Assembly (NCBI GenBank): GCA_030147305.1
Contig: JASLAE010000314.1
Location: forward strand, 1-22,469
Length of the DNA: 22,469 bases
Direction: 5' to 3'
From: Cesiribacter sp.
Lineage (GTDB): Bacteria; Bacteroidota; Bacteroidia; Cytophagales; Cyclobacteriaceae
Shown here: piece after piece, positions 1-7,381 of the stretch
Numbering within the stretch: the first letter of the stretch is position 1
How the letters are laid out: the number at the start of each line of letters is the position of its first letter
Position numbers and translations under genes: made by a program
The notes under the pieces: model-generated
The model's input: the letters and a program-made list of their open reading frames with translations, nothing else
The model's database searches: none
Told to the model about the DNA's origin: nothing

Positions 1-80
1 ATAATGATCACCTCTCTTAAAAGCTAATCAGAGATATGATTTATCATTTAATTTAGTTTGAAGGGGCTCAAAAAAGCTGT

Positions 81-275
81 TTAATAACCCCACCAGTAGT
101 GGAAGTCATATTCAATCCTTCTGTAATCTATTAAGCGCAAAATATAATCTCTAAAACCTTGTTCAATTTTTTCTTGGCAGGGATTCTTATTACCATCAAT
201 ATACACTGGAGGATACTGAGATTTTACCCCCTTTATCCTTGAGGTCGTAATCCAAGCAACTAAAAAAAGATTCAT
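81..275 (-). CDS. possible small hypothetical protein, 64 aa
   Basis: An open frame on the minus strand starts at an ATG at 275 and ends at a TAA at 81. It would encode 64 residues, with a short hydrophobic N-terminus (MNLFLVAWITTS) and a polar, aromatic-rich C-terminus ending in FHYWWGY. The amino-acid composition is protein-like, but I recognise no family. It would be divergent from the arsR operon and share its upstream region. No clear ribosome binding site is visible. It could equally be a remnant of a longer gene or chance open sequence, so it is a weak call. Confidence 0.22.
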   Translation of the reverse strand: MNLFLVAWITTSRIKGVKSQYPPVYIDGNKNPCQEKIEQGFRDYILRLIDYRRIEYDFHYWWGY

Positions 276-280
276 TACAA

Positions 281-312
281 TTTGCGAAACCAAAAGGTTG
301 CATATATATTGC
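281..312 (+). promoter_or_regulatory. putative Bacteroidota promoter of the arsR operon
   Basis: TTTG at 281-284 is followed by a 20-base spacer and TATATTGC at 305-312. This fits the Bacteroidota pattern TTTG-N19-21-TAnnTTTG, with two mismatches at the end of the -7 box. Transcription would begin near 319, about 50 bases before the arsR ATG at 370. The -7 box lies inside the palindrome at 296-316, so a bound repressor would block it. Confidence 0.5.
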
Positions 313-326
313 AACCGAATGGTTGC
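296..326 (+). promoter_or_regulatory. putative ArsR-family operator (three GGTTGC half-sites)
   Basis: GGTTGCA at 296-302 and TGCAACC at 310-316 form perfect 7-base inverted arms around a TATATAT spacer. A third half-site, GGTTGC at 321-326, makes a second inverted repeat with GCAACC at 311-316 around GAAT. The block covers the predicted -7 box and start point, the expected place for autorepression by the ArsR-type protein encoded just downstream. Which pair of arms is the real dimer site cannot be told from the sequence. Confidence 0.55.
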
Positions 327-369
327 GTTTTTATTTGCTAACTATTTGCTTAATAAAACTGGTAAGTGC

Positions 370-708
370 ATGAGGAGAGACATTTTTCAGGCGATCGCCG
401 ATCCAAAACGCCGGGCCATCATTACCCTGATTGCTCTGCAGGCCATGACTCCTAATGCCATTGCCGAACATTTTGACATTACCCGACAGGCCGTTTCCAA
501 ACATCTACGCATTCTGGCAGAGTGTCAACTGGTCAAACAGGAACATCAGGGCAGAGAAATATATTACCTGCTAGAGGTTGAAAAAATGAAAGAAATTGAC
601 CAATGGCTGCATCAATTCAGGCAGATCTGGGAAAACCGTTTTAGCCAGCTTGACCAAGTTTTAACCACCCTCAAAAACAACCAAAATGAAAACAAACCTG
701 GTATTTGA
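370..708 (+). CDS. ArsR-family winged-helix transcriptional repressor
   Basis: This 112-residue protein has the ArsR/SmtB winged-helix fold. It opens with MRRDIFQAIADPKRRAII, continues with the helix-turn-helix (MTPNAIAEHFDITRQAVSKH, about residues 26-45), and has the wing near QEHQGREIYYLLE. The metal-binding ELCVC motif of arsenic or zinc sensors is absent, so it is probably one of the non-metal ArsR regulators that commonly precede SRPBCC genes. I chose the ATG at 370, because the frame upstream runs through the promoter and operator. Its end overlaps the next gene by 23 bases, so the two should be translated together. It most likely represses its own operon through the palindromes at 296-326. 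Confidence 0.88.
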   Translation: MRRDIFQAIADPKRRAIITLIALQAMTPNAIAEHFDITRQAVSKHLRILAECQLVKQEHQGREIYYLLEVEKMKEIDQWLHQFRQIWENRFSQLDQVLTTLKNNQNENKPGI

Positions 709-1192
709 TTTTACTGTAGACAAGGAAAGAAATTCCATTCTCGTAAAACGCGCATTTGCAGCGAATCTTGACCTGGTGTGGGATGCCTGGACCAAGCCAG
801 AATTGCTTGATCAATGGTGGGCTCCCAAGCCCTATCAGGTAAAGACAAAATCTATGGATTTCAGGGAAGGTGGTTCCTGGCTGTATGCCATGATCTCCCC
901 TGAAAATGAAACGCATTGGTGCAGGGCAGACTACAAAAGGATTAAGCTTAAGCAAAGCTTCTCAGGCCTGGATGCCTTCTGTGATGAAGCCGGAAACATC
1001 AATACCGATTTTCCCCGCTCCCTGTGGAGCAATGAATTTGATAGTACTGACGATCATACCACCACCGTAAAAATCACCATACAGTATGATTCACTCGAAG
1101 ACCTGGAAAAGATCGTTGATATGGGCTTCAAGGAGGGCTTTAGCATGGGGTTAGAGAATCTGGACGCACTATTGCAAACCCTAACAAAGTAG
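686..1192 (+). CDS. SRPBCC / AHSA1-like ligand-binding domain protein
   Basis: This 168-residue protein belongs to the START-like SRPBCC superfamily, in the group annotated as activator of Hsp90 ATPase homologue 1-like. Visible landmarks are the N-terminal strand and helix (RAFAANLDLVWDAWTKPELL, about 23-42), the following QWWAPKPY and DFREGGSWLYAM, and a C-terminal helix (GFSMGLENLDALLQTL). The fold encloses a hydrophobic cavity, and the bacterial ligand is generally unknown. The start overlaps arsR by 23 bases, and doxX starts within 10 bases after it, so it is the middle gene of a tight operon. Such ArsR-SRPBCC pairs are common, and the SRPBCC protein may bind the signal or substrate that relieves repression (inference). 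No enzyme activity can be assigned. Confidence 0.85.
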   Translation: MKTNLVFDFTVDKERNSILVKRAFAANLDLVWDAWTKPELLDQWWAPKPYQVKTKSMDFREGGSWLYAMISPENETHWCRADYKRIKLKQSFSGLDAFCDEAGNINTDFPRSLWSNEFDSTDDHTTTVKITIQYDSLEDLEKIVDMGFKEGFSMGLENLDALLQTLTK

Positions 1193-1198
1193 TCAGTG

Positions 1199-1576
1199 AT
1201 GAAACAAAAGCTCACTTTTATTATTTGCCTGCTTTTCGGGCTCATGTTCATCAATGCAGGGCTCAACAAGTTCTTTCACTATATGTCTGTACCGGAAGAT
1301 TTACCCCAGGAACTTGTAAAAATGAATACAGCCCTTCTGGCTGTAGGCTGGTTGCTGCCTCTCGTTGGGCTAGTAGAGATTGTTGGAGGCCTGCTCTTCA
1401 TCATTCCCAGGTTTCGGCCACTGGGTGTGATCATCTTATTCCCTATCCTGATTGGAATCCTATTGACACACCTCACGGCTGCCCCTTCAGGATTACCCAT
1501 TGCCTTAGTCTTGCTTTTGATCAGCCTATGGGTAATGATTGCGAACAGAGACAAATACCTTCCGATAATAAAATAA
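1199..1576 (+). CDS. DoxX-family small membrane protein
   Basis: A 125-residue, very hydrophobic protein with four predicted membrane helices, at about residues 5-22, 46-69, 75-93 and 98-116. The motif FGLMFINAGLNKFFHY in the first helix, followed by a second helix containing GLVEIVGGLLFIIP, is typical of the DoxX/DoxD superfamily. DoxX proteins are inner-membrane proteins linked to quinone or redox functions, mostly unproven. An in-frame GTG lies one codon upstream at 1196, but I prefer the ATG at 1199. It follows the SRPBCC stop by 6 bases and ends the operon. The 240 bases from here to the convergent VKOR-like gene hold no gene and no convincing terminator. Confidence 0.85.
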   Translation: MKQKLTFIICLLFGLMFINAGLNKFFHYMSVPEDLPQELVKMNTALLAVGWLLPLVGLVEIVGGLLFIIPRFRPLGVIILFPILIGILLTHLTAAPSGLPIALVLLLISLWVMIANRDKYLPIIK

Positions 1577-1816
1577 GGGGTACACCGGGCCAGACAATGT
1601 AATGCAGCCAGGAGTCAAACTATATTAAAGGCATTTTTAGTGCTTTTAGATTGCATATTCTTATCCAGAGCGAACAACTGTTGAGCTAAGAAGATAACAT
1701 GGGCAAAATTGCACGATCAGTTTGAGCGGATGTTACCCAACAACGATACGTTCATGATCTTGCTGTATTGCTGCTTTTAATTCCTAAAATGGAGTTCGAA
1801 GTGCTAAAAAAAGCTA

Positions 1817-2299
1817 TTAGCTGTTCTTACGCCTAAACAAGCGGGATACAGGCAGCAAGGTTGCAAAATTGATCAGCGCACCTGCTACACAATAAAGGCA
1901 GATCTTTTTTTCCTTGGTAGCCATTACATAGAGGTAATATGCGCCACCAGCTGCCTGTCCCAGGGTATTTCCTGCTATCAGGTAATCATACACATTCCGC
2001 TTTTTTTTCTCTTTGAGTGCTCCCGCCACCAGTACCAGGTTCGCCGCATACAGCATCAGGCTTACGGGGGCATCTGGCAAGCCAAGCACCTGCGCATTTT
2101 TAGAAGAATTTACAGCCTCAGAATCAAAGATTTTTCCTGGCATATCCGGTAAATGACGAATTACTCCTGTCTGAAAGAGGGAGAGCGGAATAAAGTCAAG
2201 CAACCCTGCTACACTCAGTAAGGCAATGTCACGTCTGTTATCGGCAGCACTGCCGCTGCGTTTTTGTGCTTTTTTTACGGGGGATAAGTTTACATTCAT
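1817..2299 (-). CDS. VKOR-like four-helix membrane protein
   Basis: This 160-residue protein has about four membrane helices (roughly 24-46, 77-96, 104-126 and 132-154) and a CLYC motif at 134-137 at the start of the last one. That layout and length match the vitamin K epoxide reductase family, in which the CxxC pair reduces a quinone and oxidises a partner thiol. The segment DSEAVNSSKNAQVLGLPDAP (59-78) resembles the conserved VKOR loop leading into the second helix. The loop cysteines that normally relay electrons are absent: the only cysteines are the CxxC pair. It may therefore reduce a quinone without the usual shuttle, or have another role. It is transcribed away from the HMG-CoA reductase gene, 252 bases downstream of it. 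Confidence 0.6.
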   Translation of the reverse strand: MNVNLSPVKKAQKRSGSAADNRRDIALLSVAGLLDFIPLSLFQTGVIRHLPDMPGKIFDSEAVNSSKNAQVLGLPDAPVSLMLYAANLVLVAGALKEKKKRNVYDYLIAGNTLGQAAGGAYYLYVMATKEKKICLYCVAGALINFATLLPVSRLFRRKNS

Positions 2300-2551
2300 T
2301 TTATCTGCTGTTAATCGATCGTGCTAAATCTATTTACTACTAAAGAATAGACCTGATGCACAGTGTTTTTGTTTGCATTACTATCTACTGAAAGGCAGCT
2401 CTTCTATTAATGCAGTCTAGCTGTTTTCTATGCACTAACTCTTGCTATTGGAACATAAGGGATGAAAAATTAGAGTACAGCTCACACAGTCACATGGGCG
2501 CCTTGGGTGCCTGCATCATGTTCGGTGCCCCGGGATCTATCCCTGTAAAAT

Positions 2552-4114
2552 CTATTTGTTCCTCCCCAGGCTTTCATGACTGCTTACCCAGTCAGCCGAA
2601 GAAATAGCAGCCGCCAGCGATATCTCACCGGCCGCAACCACGCCAGCAATAATTTCAGCCAGCTTTTTGGCTTTCCCTTCTCCATAACAATCCATTATTT
2701 CCAGGCACTCCCGCTGGGTAGGTAACCCGGTGCCACCACCATAGGTACCCACCACCAGCGAAGGAAGGGTAAGCGAAGCAGATAAGTCACCATTAGGTAG
2801 CACCTCTGCATGGGTAAGGCAGGCGGACGATTCGGCTACCGTAGCCACATCCTGTCCGGTAGCGATGAAAAGGGCTGTAATGGCGTTTACAGAATGTAGC
2901 CCGTTGTTATTAACCCCGGATAAAAAAGCTCCGATATTGCCCACGGCCCGGTGATAGTCCAGCTGTTGTGCCGTTACGCGCAGCTCCTGTTCCAGTACCT
3001 CCTTCTTAAAAGTAATCTCTGCCGTAACTCGCTTTCCCCGCCCCCGCAGACTGTTGATAAAGGAAGGCTTTTTATCAGTAGCCATGTTAGACTCCAGGTA
3101 GAAATGCTGGGGGCGGATAGGACAATGCTCCATCACCCAGAGACAACCTTCGTAGGTAGCCTTGGTGACCATGTTCTGGCCGGCTGCATCGCCCGTACGG
3201 AAGTTGAAGCGTAAAAAAGCAAAGGTATTAGAGAGGTAGGTTTCGATGCGCACCAGGCGTGCATAGCGGGAAGAAACCCCGGAGTTTTGCTGAATTTCGC
3301 CCAGGTGCTCCTCTATCCATGCAGAAAACTCCCTGGCATCGCGGGCGTTACTGAAAACAAATACAGGGGCACGCTGCATAAGATCTTCACTTACCGTAGT
3401 GGTGACTCCTCCGCACAGATTTATAATCTTAATTCCCCTGTTGTAGGATGCCACCAGGGTACCTTCGGTTGTTGCCAGGGGCACCAGAAATTCTCCACTT
3501 GCCCATTCCCCATTGATCCGGATTGGGCCGGCTAAACCAATAGGAACCTGTGCGGCGCCGATAAAGCTTTCACAATTGCCTTTTACCGCTGCTGGATCCA
3601 GTGCATGTTTTTGTACTGCAGTTAGCTTCCGGCCTGTGTGCTTTTCCGCAAATGCTACCCTTTCTGCAATGATGGAGGCTGAATAATCATCATCCTCACT
3701 TCTTGGTATGCCGGGAGCTGGTTTCTTTTCATCTTGCTGCTTTGGAGTATCTTTGAAATTGAGGGCTAGTTCACCAAAAGGCTTTGTCTGGAGTCGGATA
3801 TGGAAAGAGCAGCCATCTTCTGCAGGGAGCTGATCATCTATGTATATGTGCAGGGATTTTCCTAGGGGAAATGCCAGTGGATGGCGTTCTGAAATTTCGC
3901 CGGGAGCAATCGCCACCTGCTCTCCCATGACAAGCCTGACGTTTGCCAGGTTTATCTTCTGCCCGTTCACACTGGCTTCCAGTACCTTTATCAGGCTTGC
4001 ATTCATCAGCCTGTTTTTGAGGGAAAACATCAGTCCACCATCAGTAGCACGTAAGCTTCCACGTGTGTATAAATTAGCAATGATATGGCTGGGAATAAAT
4101 TTTGCAAAAAACAT
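2552..4114 (-). CDS. hydroxymethylglutaryl-CoA reductase, class I type, with extra N-terminal domain
   Basis: It reduces HMG-CoA to mevalonate with NAD(P)H, the committed step of the mevalonate route to isoprenoids. The catalytic part is about residues 145-520. The substrate region is CESFIGAAQVPIGLAGPI (181-198). The four catalytic residues are all visible: Glu217 in TTEGTLVAS, Lys348 in NMATDKKPSFIN, Asp422 in TGQD, and His513 in SSHESLG. The cofactor region is GDAAGQNMVTKA and the glycine motif is VGTYGGGTG. It is soluble; the membrane anchor of eukaryotic enzymes is missing. Residues 1 to about 122 form a separate domain rich in predicted strands, joined by a charged proline-rich linker (122-142); I cannot name it. 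The DKK and TYGGGT motifs argue for class I. The gene has the same orientation as the ebo cluster, 553 bases upstream. Confidence 0.93.
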   Translation of the reverse strand: MFFAKFIPSHIIANLYTRGSLRATDGGLMFSLKNRLMNASLIKVLEASVNGQKINLANVRLVMGEQVAIAPGEISERHPLAFPLGKSLHIYIDDQLPAEDGCSFHIRLQTKPFGELALNFKDTPKQQDEKKPAPGIPRSEDDDYSASIIAERVAFAEKHTGRKLTAVQKHALDPAAVKGNCESFIGAAQVPIGLAGPIRINGEWASGEFLVPLATTEGTLVASYNRGIKIINLCGGVTTTVSEDLMQRAPVFVFSNARDAREFSAWIEEHLGEIQQNSGVSSRYARLVRIETYLSNTFAFLRFNFRTGDAAGQNMVTKATYEGCLWVMEHCPIRPQHFYLESNMATDKKPSFINSLRGRGKRVTAEITFKKEVLEQELRVTAQQLDYHRAVGNIGAFLSGVNNNGLHSVNAITALFIATGQDVATVAESSACLTHAEVLPNGDLSASLTLPSLVVGTYGGGTGLPTQRECLEIMDCYGEGKAKKLAEIIAGVVAAGEISLAAAISSADWVSSHESLGRNK

Positions 4115-4667
4115 AAATGTGGCATTAATTAAAATATGGGTTTGGAAGCATAAGTCTCAACTAATACTAGGTACGCTCTTTCTTAAATTAGCTGAAACTA
4201 TAGCGTAGACCCAGGTGCACATGCCAGCGGGAAATAATGAAAAATTTCTACTGGTAGCTATCCTGCTGAGGGCTGTCATTCTCCTGAAGAGGAAATCAGA
4301 TTTGAGGCTCGTTGTTATGTGTGTAGCCCAAAAACATAAAAAATTAGGGTTAAGCACTAATTCCTCCTCCCCAATATATTCTTGTAAGTGCCAGCATCAT
4401 CACATCTACACTAAGCGGCAGACAGTGCTGTTTCTTGCCTGGTAGGATCAATACATCTTGAAGCAATCATTCATCTTTCTAAAAGAATCATAGCAAAACA
4501 CAACGGGAAAGCTATAAGTTGCTGCCCCTTATATAGTTGTGCATCTACTTAAGGGCCATAAAAATTTGCAGGCGACAAGACTAAAAGACTTGAGCTGGTC
4601 TTTTTTTATGTTAAAAAAGTAGAGTTGTCAAAAATTCTATTTACCCGTAGCCATTATCATGATTGAG
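4115..4667. other. 553-base intergenic region between HMG-CoA reductase and ebo cluster
   Basis: This AT-rich stretch must hold the leader of the HMG-CoA reductase gene and the end of the ebo transcript. I found no convincing protein: the open frames here are short, unlike known proteins, and lack initiation signals. No exact CAAAnnTA (reverse of TAnnTTTG) was found close to the HMG-CoA reductase start. The only structure I can support is the hairpin at 4583-4607. Confidence 0.6.
4583..4607. terminator. possible bidirectional intrinsic terminator after the ebo cluster
   Basis: AAAAGAC at 4583-4589 pairs with GTCTTTT at 4598-4604 around an 8-base loop. A T-run extends to 4607 on the plus strand, and a shorter T-run follows on the minus strand. 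It lies 61 bases after the eboF stop. The stem is AT-rich and therefore weak. Confidence 0.35.
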
Positions 4668-6071
4668 TCAATGTTTTACAGGCGTAGGGGTATCCTTTAA
4701 AATCCCTAACATCTGTAGGATAAGATTGTGCACTTCTGTTGGTGCTATCGTAGTTGGCAATTGCCTGGACTTGTCCTGGCTAATGAGCAGCGGGCGGTCT
4801 CTGAGATCCTCGTTGATGCGACCATGTGAGCCCTTTACCAGGCTGGCATCCAGGGGAATCACATCCATCAGGTAGCGGAACCCCAGCTTCTTTTTCAGAA
4901 GCTTCATCCCAATCTTTGCTTTCAGGAAGCGAATGTTGGGGTCAGCAAACATTTCTACCGGATCATAGCCTGGTTTGCGGTGTATGTCTACGGTACGCGC
5001 AAAATCAGGTGCTTTTTCATCGTCTAGCCAGTAGTAATAGGTAAACCATGAATCTTTGTCAGCCACTACCACCAGATCACCGGCACGCTCGTGTTGCAGG
5101 TGGTACTCCTTTTTTCCAGCTTCGTCTAGCACCAGCTCCACACCCGGCACTTGCTGCAGCAGCTCTTTTATACGGGACAAGGCACTTTTTTCATTTATGT
5201 AGATGTGTGCGAGCTGATGGTCGGCCACGGCAAAGGCCCTGCTTGCGCCTGGATCCAGCATCTCCAGGCCTAATTCATTTTTCACAGTGATGTATCCTCC
5301 CTCCCGCAGAATACGGTTCAGGTGTACCGGGCGGTGAACATCGGTGATAGCGTATTCAGAGAGCAGCAGCACCTGAGCCCCCTGTGCTTCATAATAGGTG
5401 ATGAGGTCCTGACATACCTGGTCAATATCGTGCAGGTCCTTACCGATCTTGCTAAAATCTATGCCCTGTCGCTGCAGGTTATAATCGAGGTGGGGCAGGT
5501 AAATAAGGGTGAGCGTTGGATTGTGCCACTGGTCTACTTTTTTTGAAGCCTCGGCTATCCAGCGTGTGGAGTTGATGTTGGCATTCGGCCCCCAGAACTC
5601 AAAAAGGGGAAACTGCCCCAGCTCCTGTTGCAGGCGGTCGCGCAACGTCATGGGCTGCGTATAAATATCAGGGAGCTTACGCCCATCCGATGGGTAAAGC
5701 GGACGTGGCGTTACGGCAAAATCAACGGAAGAATACATGTTGTACCACCAGAACATATTGGCACACGTGAATGAAGCATCATGCTTCCTGGCTTCTTCCC
5801 ATACCTTTTGCGCCTGTACCAGCTTGTTGGATTGTTTCCAGAACTTAATCTCACACTCGTCGCGAAAGTACCAGCCGTTGCCAACAATGCCATGCTCATT
5901 GGGCCATTTTCCGGTAAGATAAGTTGACTGGGCGGAGCAGGTAACAGCTGGCAAAACAGGCGCAATGGATATCATCTTTCCTTTTGATGACCATTGGGAT
6001 AAGAAAGGTGTATGTTCACCAATAAGGCGTGGCGATAGGGCAACTACATTTAGAACTACAGTCTTTTTCAT
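4668..6071 (-). CDS. eboF: EboF, alkaline-phosphatase-superfamily (nucleotide pyrophosphatase-like) protein
   Basis: A 467-residue protein of the phosphodiesterase/nucleotide pyrophosphatase branch of the alkaline phosphatase superfamily. The nucleophile region is PAVTCSAQSTYLTGKWPNEH (41-60), with Thr44 as the expected nucleophile. Other landmarks are YLPHLDYNLQRQG (191-203), LLLSEYAITDVHRPVHLNR (235-253), ADHQLAHIYI (283-292) and KGSHGR (413-418). Compared with zinc phosphodiesterases, the metal site is strongly altered. The first Asp after strand 1 is missing, the His in D-x3-H is Gln200, and the usual Asp-His pair is Glu239-Tyr240. Thr44, Asp196 and His416 remain. It is the last gene of the ebo cluster, and its ATG overlaps the eboE stop in ATGA. 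Function in ebo is not defined; plain hydrolase activity should not be assumed. Confidence 0.88.
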   Translation of the reverse strand: MKKTVVLNVVALSPRLIGEHTPFLSQWSSKGKMISIAPVLPAVTCSAQSTYLTGKWPNEHGIVGNGWYFRDECEIKFWKQSNKLVQAQKVWEEARKHDASFTCANMFWWYNMYSSVDFAVTPRPLYPSDGRKLPDIYTQPMTLRDRLQQELGQFPLFEFWGPNANINSTRWIAEASKKVDQWHNPTLTLIYLPHLDYNLQRQGIDFSKIGKDLHDIDQVCQDLITYYEAQGAQVLLLSEYAITDVHRPVHLNRILREGGYITVKNELGLEMLDPGASRAFAVADHQLAHIYINEKSALSRIKELLQQVPGVELVLDEAGKKEYHLQHERAGDLVVVADKDSWFTYYYWLDDEKAPDFARTVDIHRKPGYDPVEMFADPNIRFLKAKIGMKLLKKKLGFRYLMDVIPLDASLVKGSHGRINEDLRDRPLLISQDKSRQLPTTIAPTEVHNLILQMLGILKDTPTPVKH

Positions 6072-7369
6072 TGTGCGCTGGGTTTTTGCTGATTGGCATG
6101 CACCTTTATGGCAGGTTCTTTTTGCGGGTCAAGTAGTTGCTGCACCCACTGCAATTCCCGAACAATTGAGTCCAGCAGGGGCAGCCGGCTTTCGGGCGGC
6201 AACACTTCCCAGGTATAGGTTTCTACCTCCAGGTGATTGGTAACAGATGTTTCCTTCAGAATTTCCAGCACCTGCCTGATATCATCCTGTGTAGCGTGCA
6301 AATTTCCATAGCTTTGCTCGAAGACCGGCACATGAAAATGGGTGCGCCATTCCTGTAGGTTCGGATTTTGAATATCGTGCAGGGCTGCAGGCAGGTCGTT
6401 GTAATGGTACAGGCTGCCATCGGTCTGACGGGCCACCACCTGATGCAGGTAGGTAGATTCTGCAAAGGGCCTGTACAGCTCCGCTACATGGCTGCGCTCC
6501 TCCGTACTTTGGGGCAAAAGTGATTTAAGGGCGGCACTTATTTGAATTTTACCGATTCGGATTCCAGCACTATTAAGCCTCTTGAAAACCTCCCGTGGCT
6601 GTTCATAGGCCAGCGCAAAGTGACAAACATCGTAGCAAAGCTGAATGTGATCCCGGATAGCACTTTGAGCCTGAAGGATCGTTAGTCCCAGCTCCTGCTG
6701 TAGATAGGGAACACCCATCGACAATAGCCAGTCCTGAAAATAGGCAACCATCTCTTCCGTATTCTCCAGCAGGCCATCAGGTTCGGGTTCAATATCCAGA
6801 TGTAGCCATTGGCCAGTCTTTTCACGGAGCCGGTGCAAATGCACTACCACCTGCAGCAACTGTTGAGTAGCTGTTTCAAAAACCGTTTTAGTCTCCGCAG
6901 CGGATTTGTGCCACAGTTTATAGGATATAGGCGAAGTGGAAATACCTCCGTCTATGCCTTCGGGCAGCAGCGCAGACATGATATCGAAAAGGCGCAGGGT
7001 GTAATCCAGGCGATCAGGTGTGGTCCAGTCAGGCTGATGCACCTTGTCTTTCACTTCCTGATGATGAAAGCCTCCATAAGGAAACCCGTTGAAAGTAAAG
7101 ACATATACCCCCTCACCAGCCAGCCACTCCTTAAATTGTTGCAACCGGTTGCCTTCCAGAAGTTCCAGGCTGGCCAGATGGGACAACCTGAGCCCAAGAC
7201 CGAAAGCCTGACCTGGTGATACCTGCTTCTTGACCTCCGGTACATACGTTTTAAGGCTTTGCTCCACCTCCGCCCAGCTTTCGCCTGGATGAATGTTTGT
7301 ACAATAGCTTAAATGATAGTTGTGGCTGGATAAATTGTTTTTTTGTGTGTGTGCAGGAGTAATGATCAT
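6068..7369 (-). CDS. eboE: EboE, TIM-barrel metabolite traffic protein
   Basis: This 433-residue protein resembles the sugar-phosphate isomerase/AP-endonuclease TIM-barrel group and has the features of the EboE family. Candidate metal or substrate ligands sit at strand ends: HLDIEPEP (190-197, Glu194 and Glu196), LCYDVCHFAL (244-253, Asp247 and His250), KIQISAAL (274-281), HFHVPVF (344-350) and HLEVETYTW (379-387). The N-terminal signature is HLSYCTNIHPGESW (19-32). It sits 12 bases after eboD and overlaps eboF by 4 bases, so all three are translationally close. Work in cyanobacteria connects the cluster to export of a secondary-metabolite precursor; the reaction or ligand of EboE is not established. 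No signal peptide is seen, so it should be cytoplasmic. Confidence 0.9.
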   Translation of the reverse strand: MIITPAHTQKNNLSSHNYHLSYCTNIHPGESWAEVEQSLKTYVPEVKKQVSPGQAFGLGLRLSHLASLELLEGNRLQQFKEWLAGEGVYVFTFNGFPYGGFHHQEVKDKVHQPDWTTPDRLDYTLRLFDIMSALLPEGIDGGISTSPISYKLWHKSAAETKTVFETATQQLLQVVVHLHRLREKTGQWLHLDIEPEPDGLLENTEEMVAYFQDWLLSMGVPYLQQELGLTILQAQSAIRDHIQLCYDVCHFALAYEQPREVFKRLNSAGIRIGKIQISAALKSLLPQSTEERSHVAELYRPFAESTYLHQVVARQTDGSLYHYNDLPAALHDIQNPNLQEWRTHFHVPVFEQSYGNLHATQDDIRQVLEILKETSVTNHLEVETYTWEVLPPESRLPLLDSIVRELQWVQQLLDPQKEPAIKVHANQQKPSAQ

Positions 7370-7381
7370 TTAATAAAAAGA

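Noticed and set aside
298..369. N-terminal extension of the ArsR-type protein
   Set aside because: The extra 24 codons run through the operator and past the predicted transcription start, and family alignment by eye begins at MRRDIF.
1225..1602. 125-codon open frame overlapping doxX in another frame
   Set aside because: It is out of frame with a clear DoxX protein, and its translation has no family resemblance.
1803..1821. Short AGCTA/TAGCT repeat with a T-run at the VKOR-like gene end
   Set aside because: The stem is only 4-5 bases and overlaps the stop codon; too weak for a terminator.
2532..2543. GGGATCTATCCC palindrome after the HMG-CoA reductase gene
   Set aside because: The loop would be 2 bases and no T-run follows, so it cannot act as a normal terminator hairpin.
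4215..4445. 76-codon plus-strand frame upstream of HMG-CoA reductase
   Set aside because: Composition is not protein-like, there is no ribosome binding site or promoter, and the opposite strand is open over a similar length, typical of chance frames.
6809..7219. 136-codon frame antisense to eboE
   Set aside because: It is the mirror of a well-supported coding gene and shows no family resemblance.
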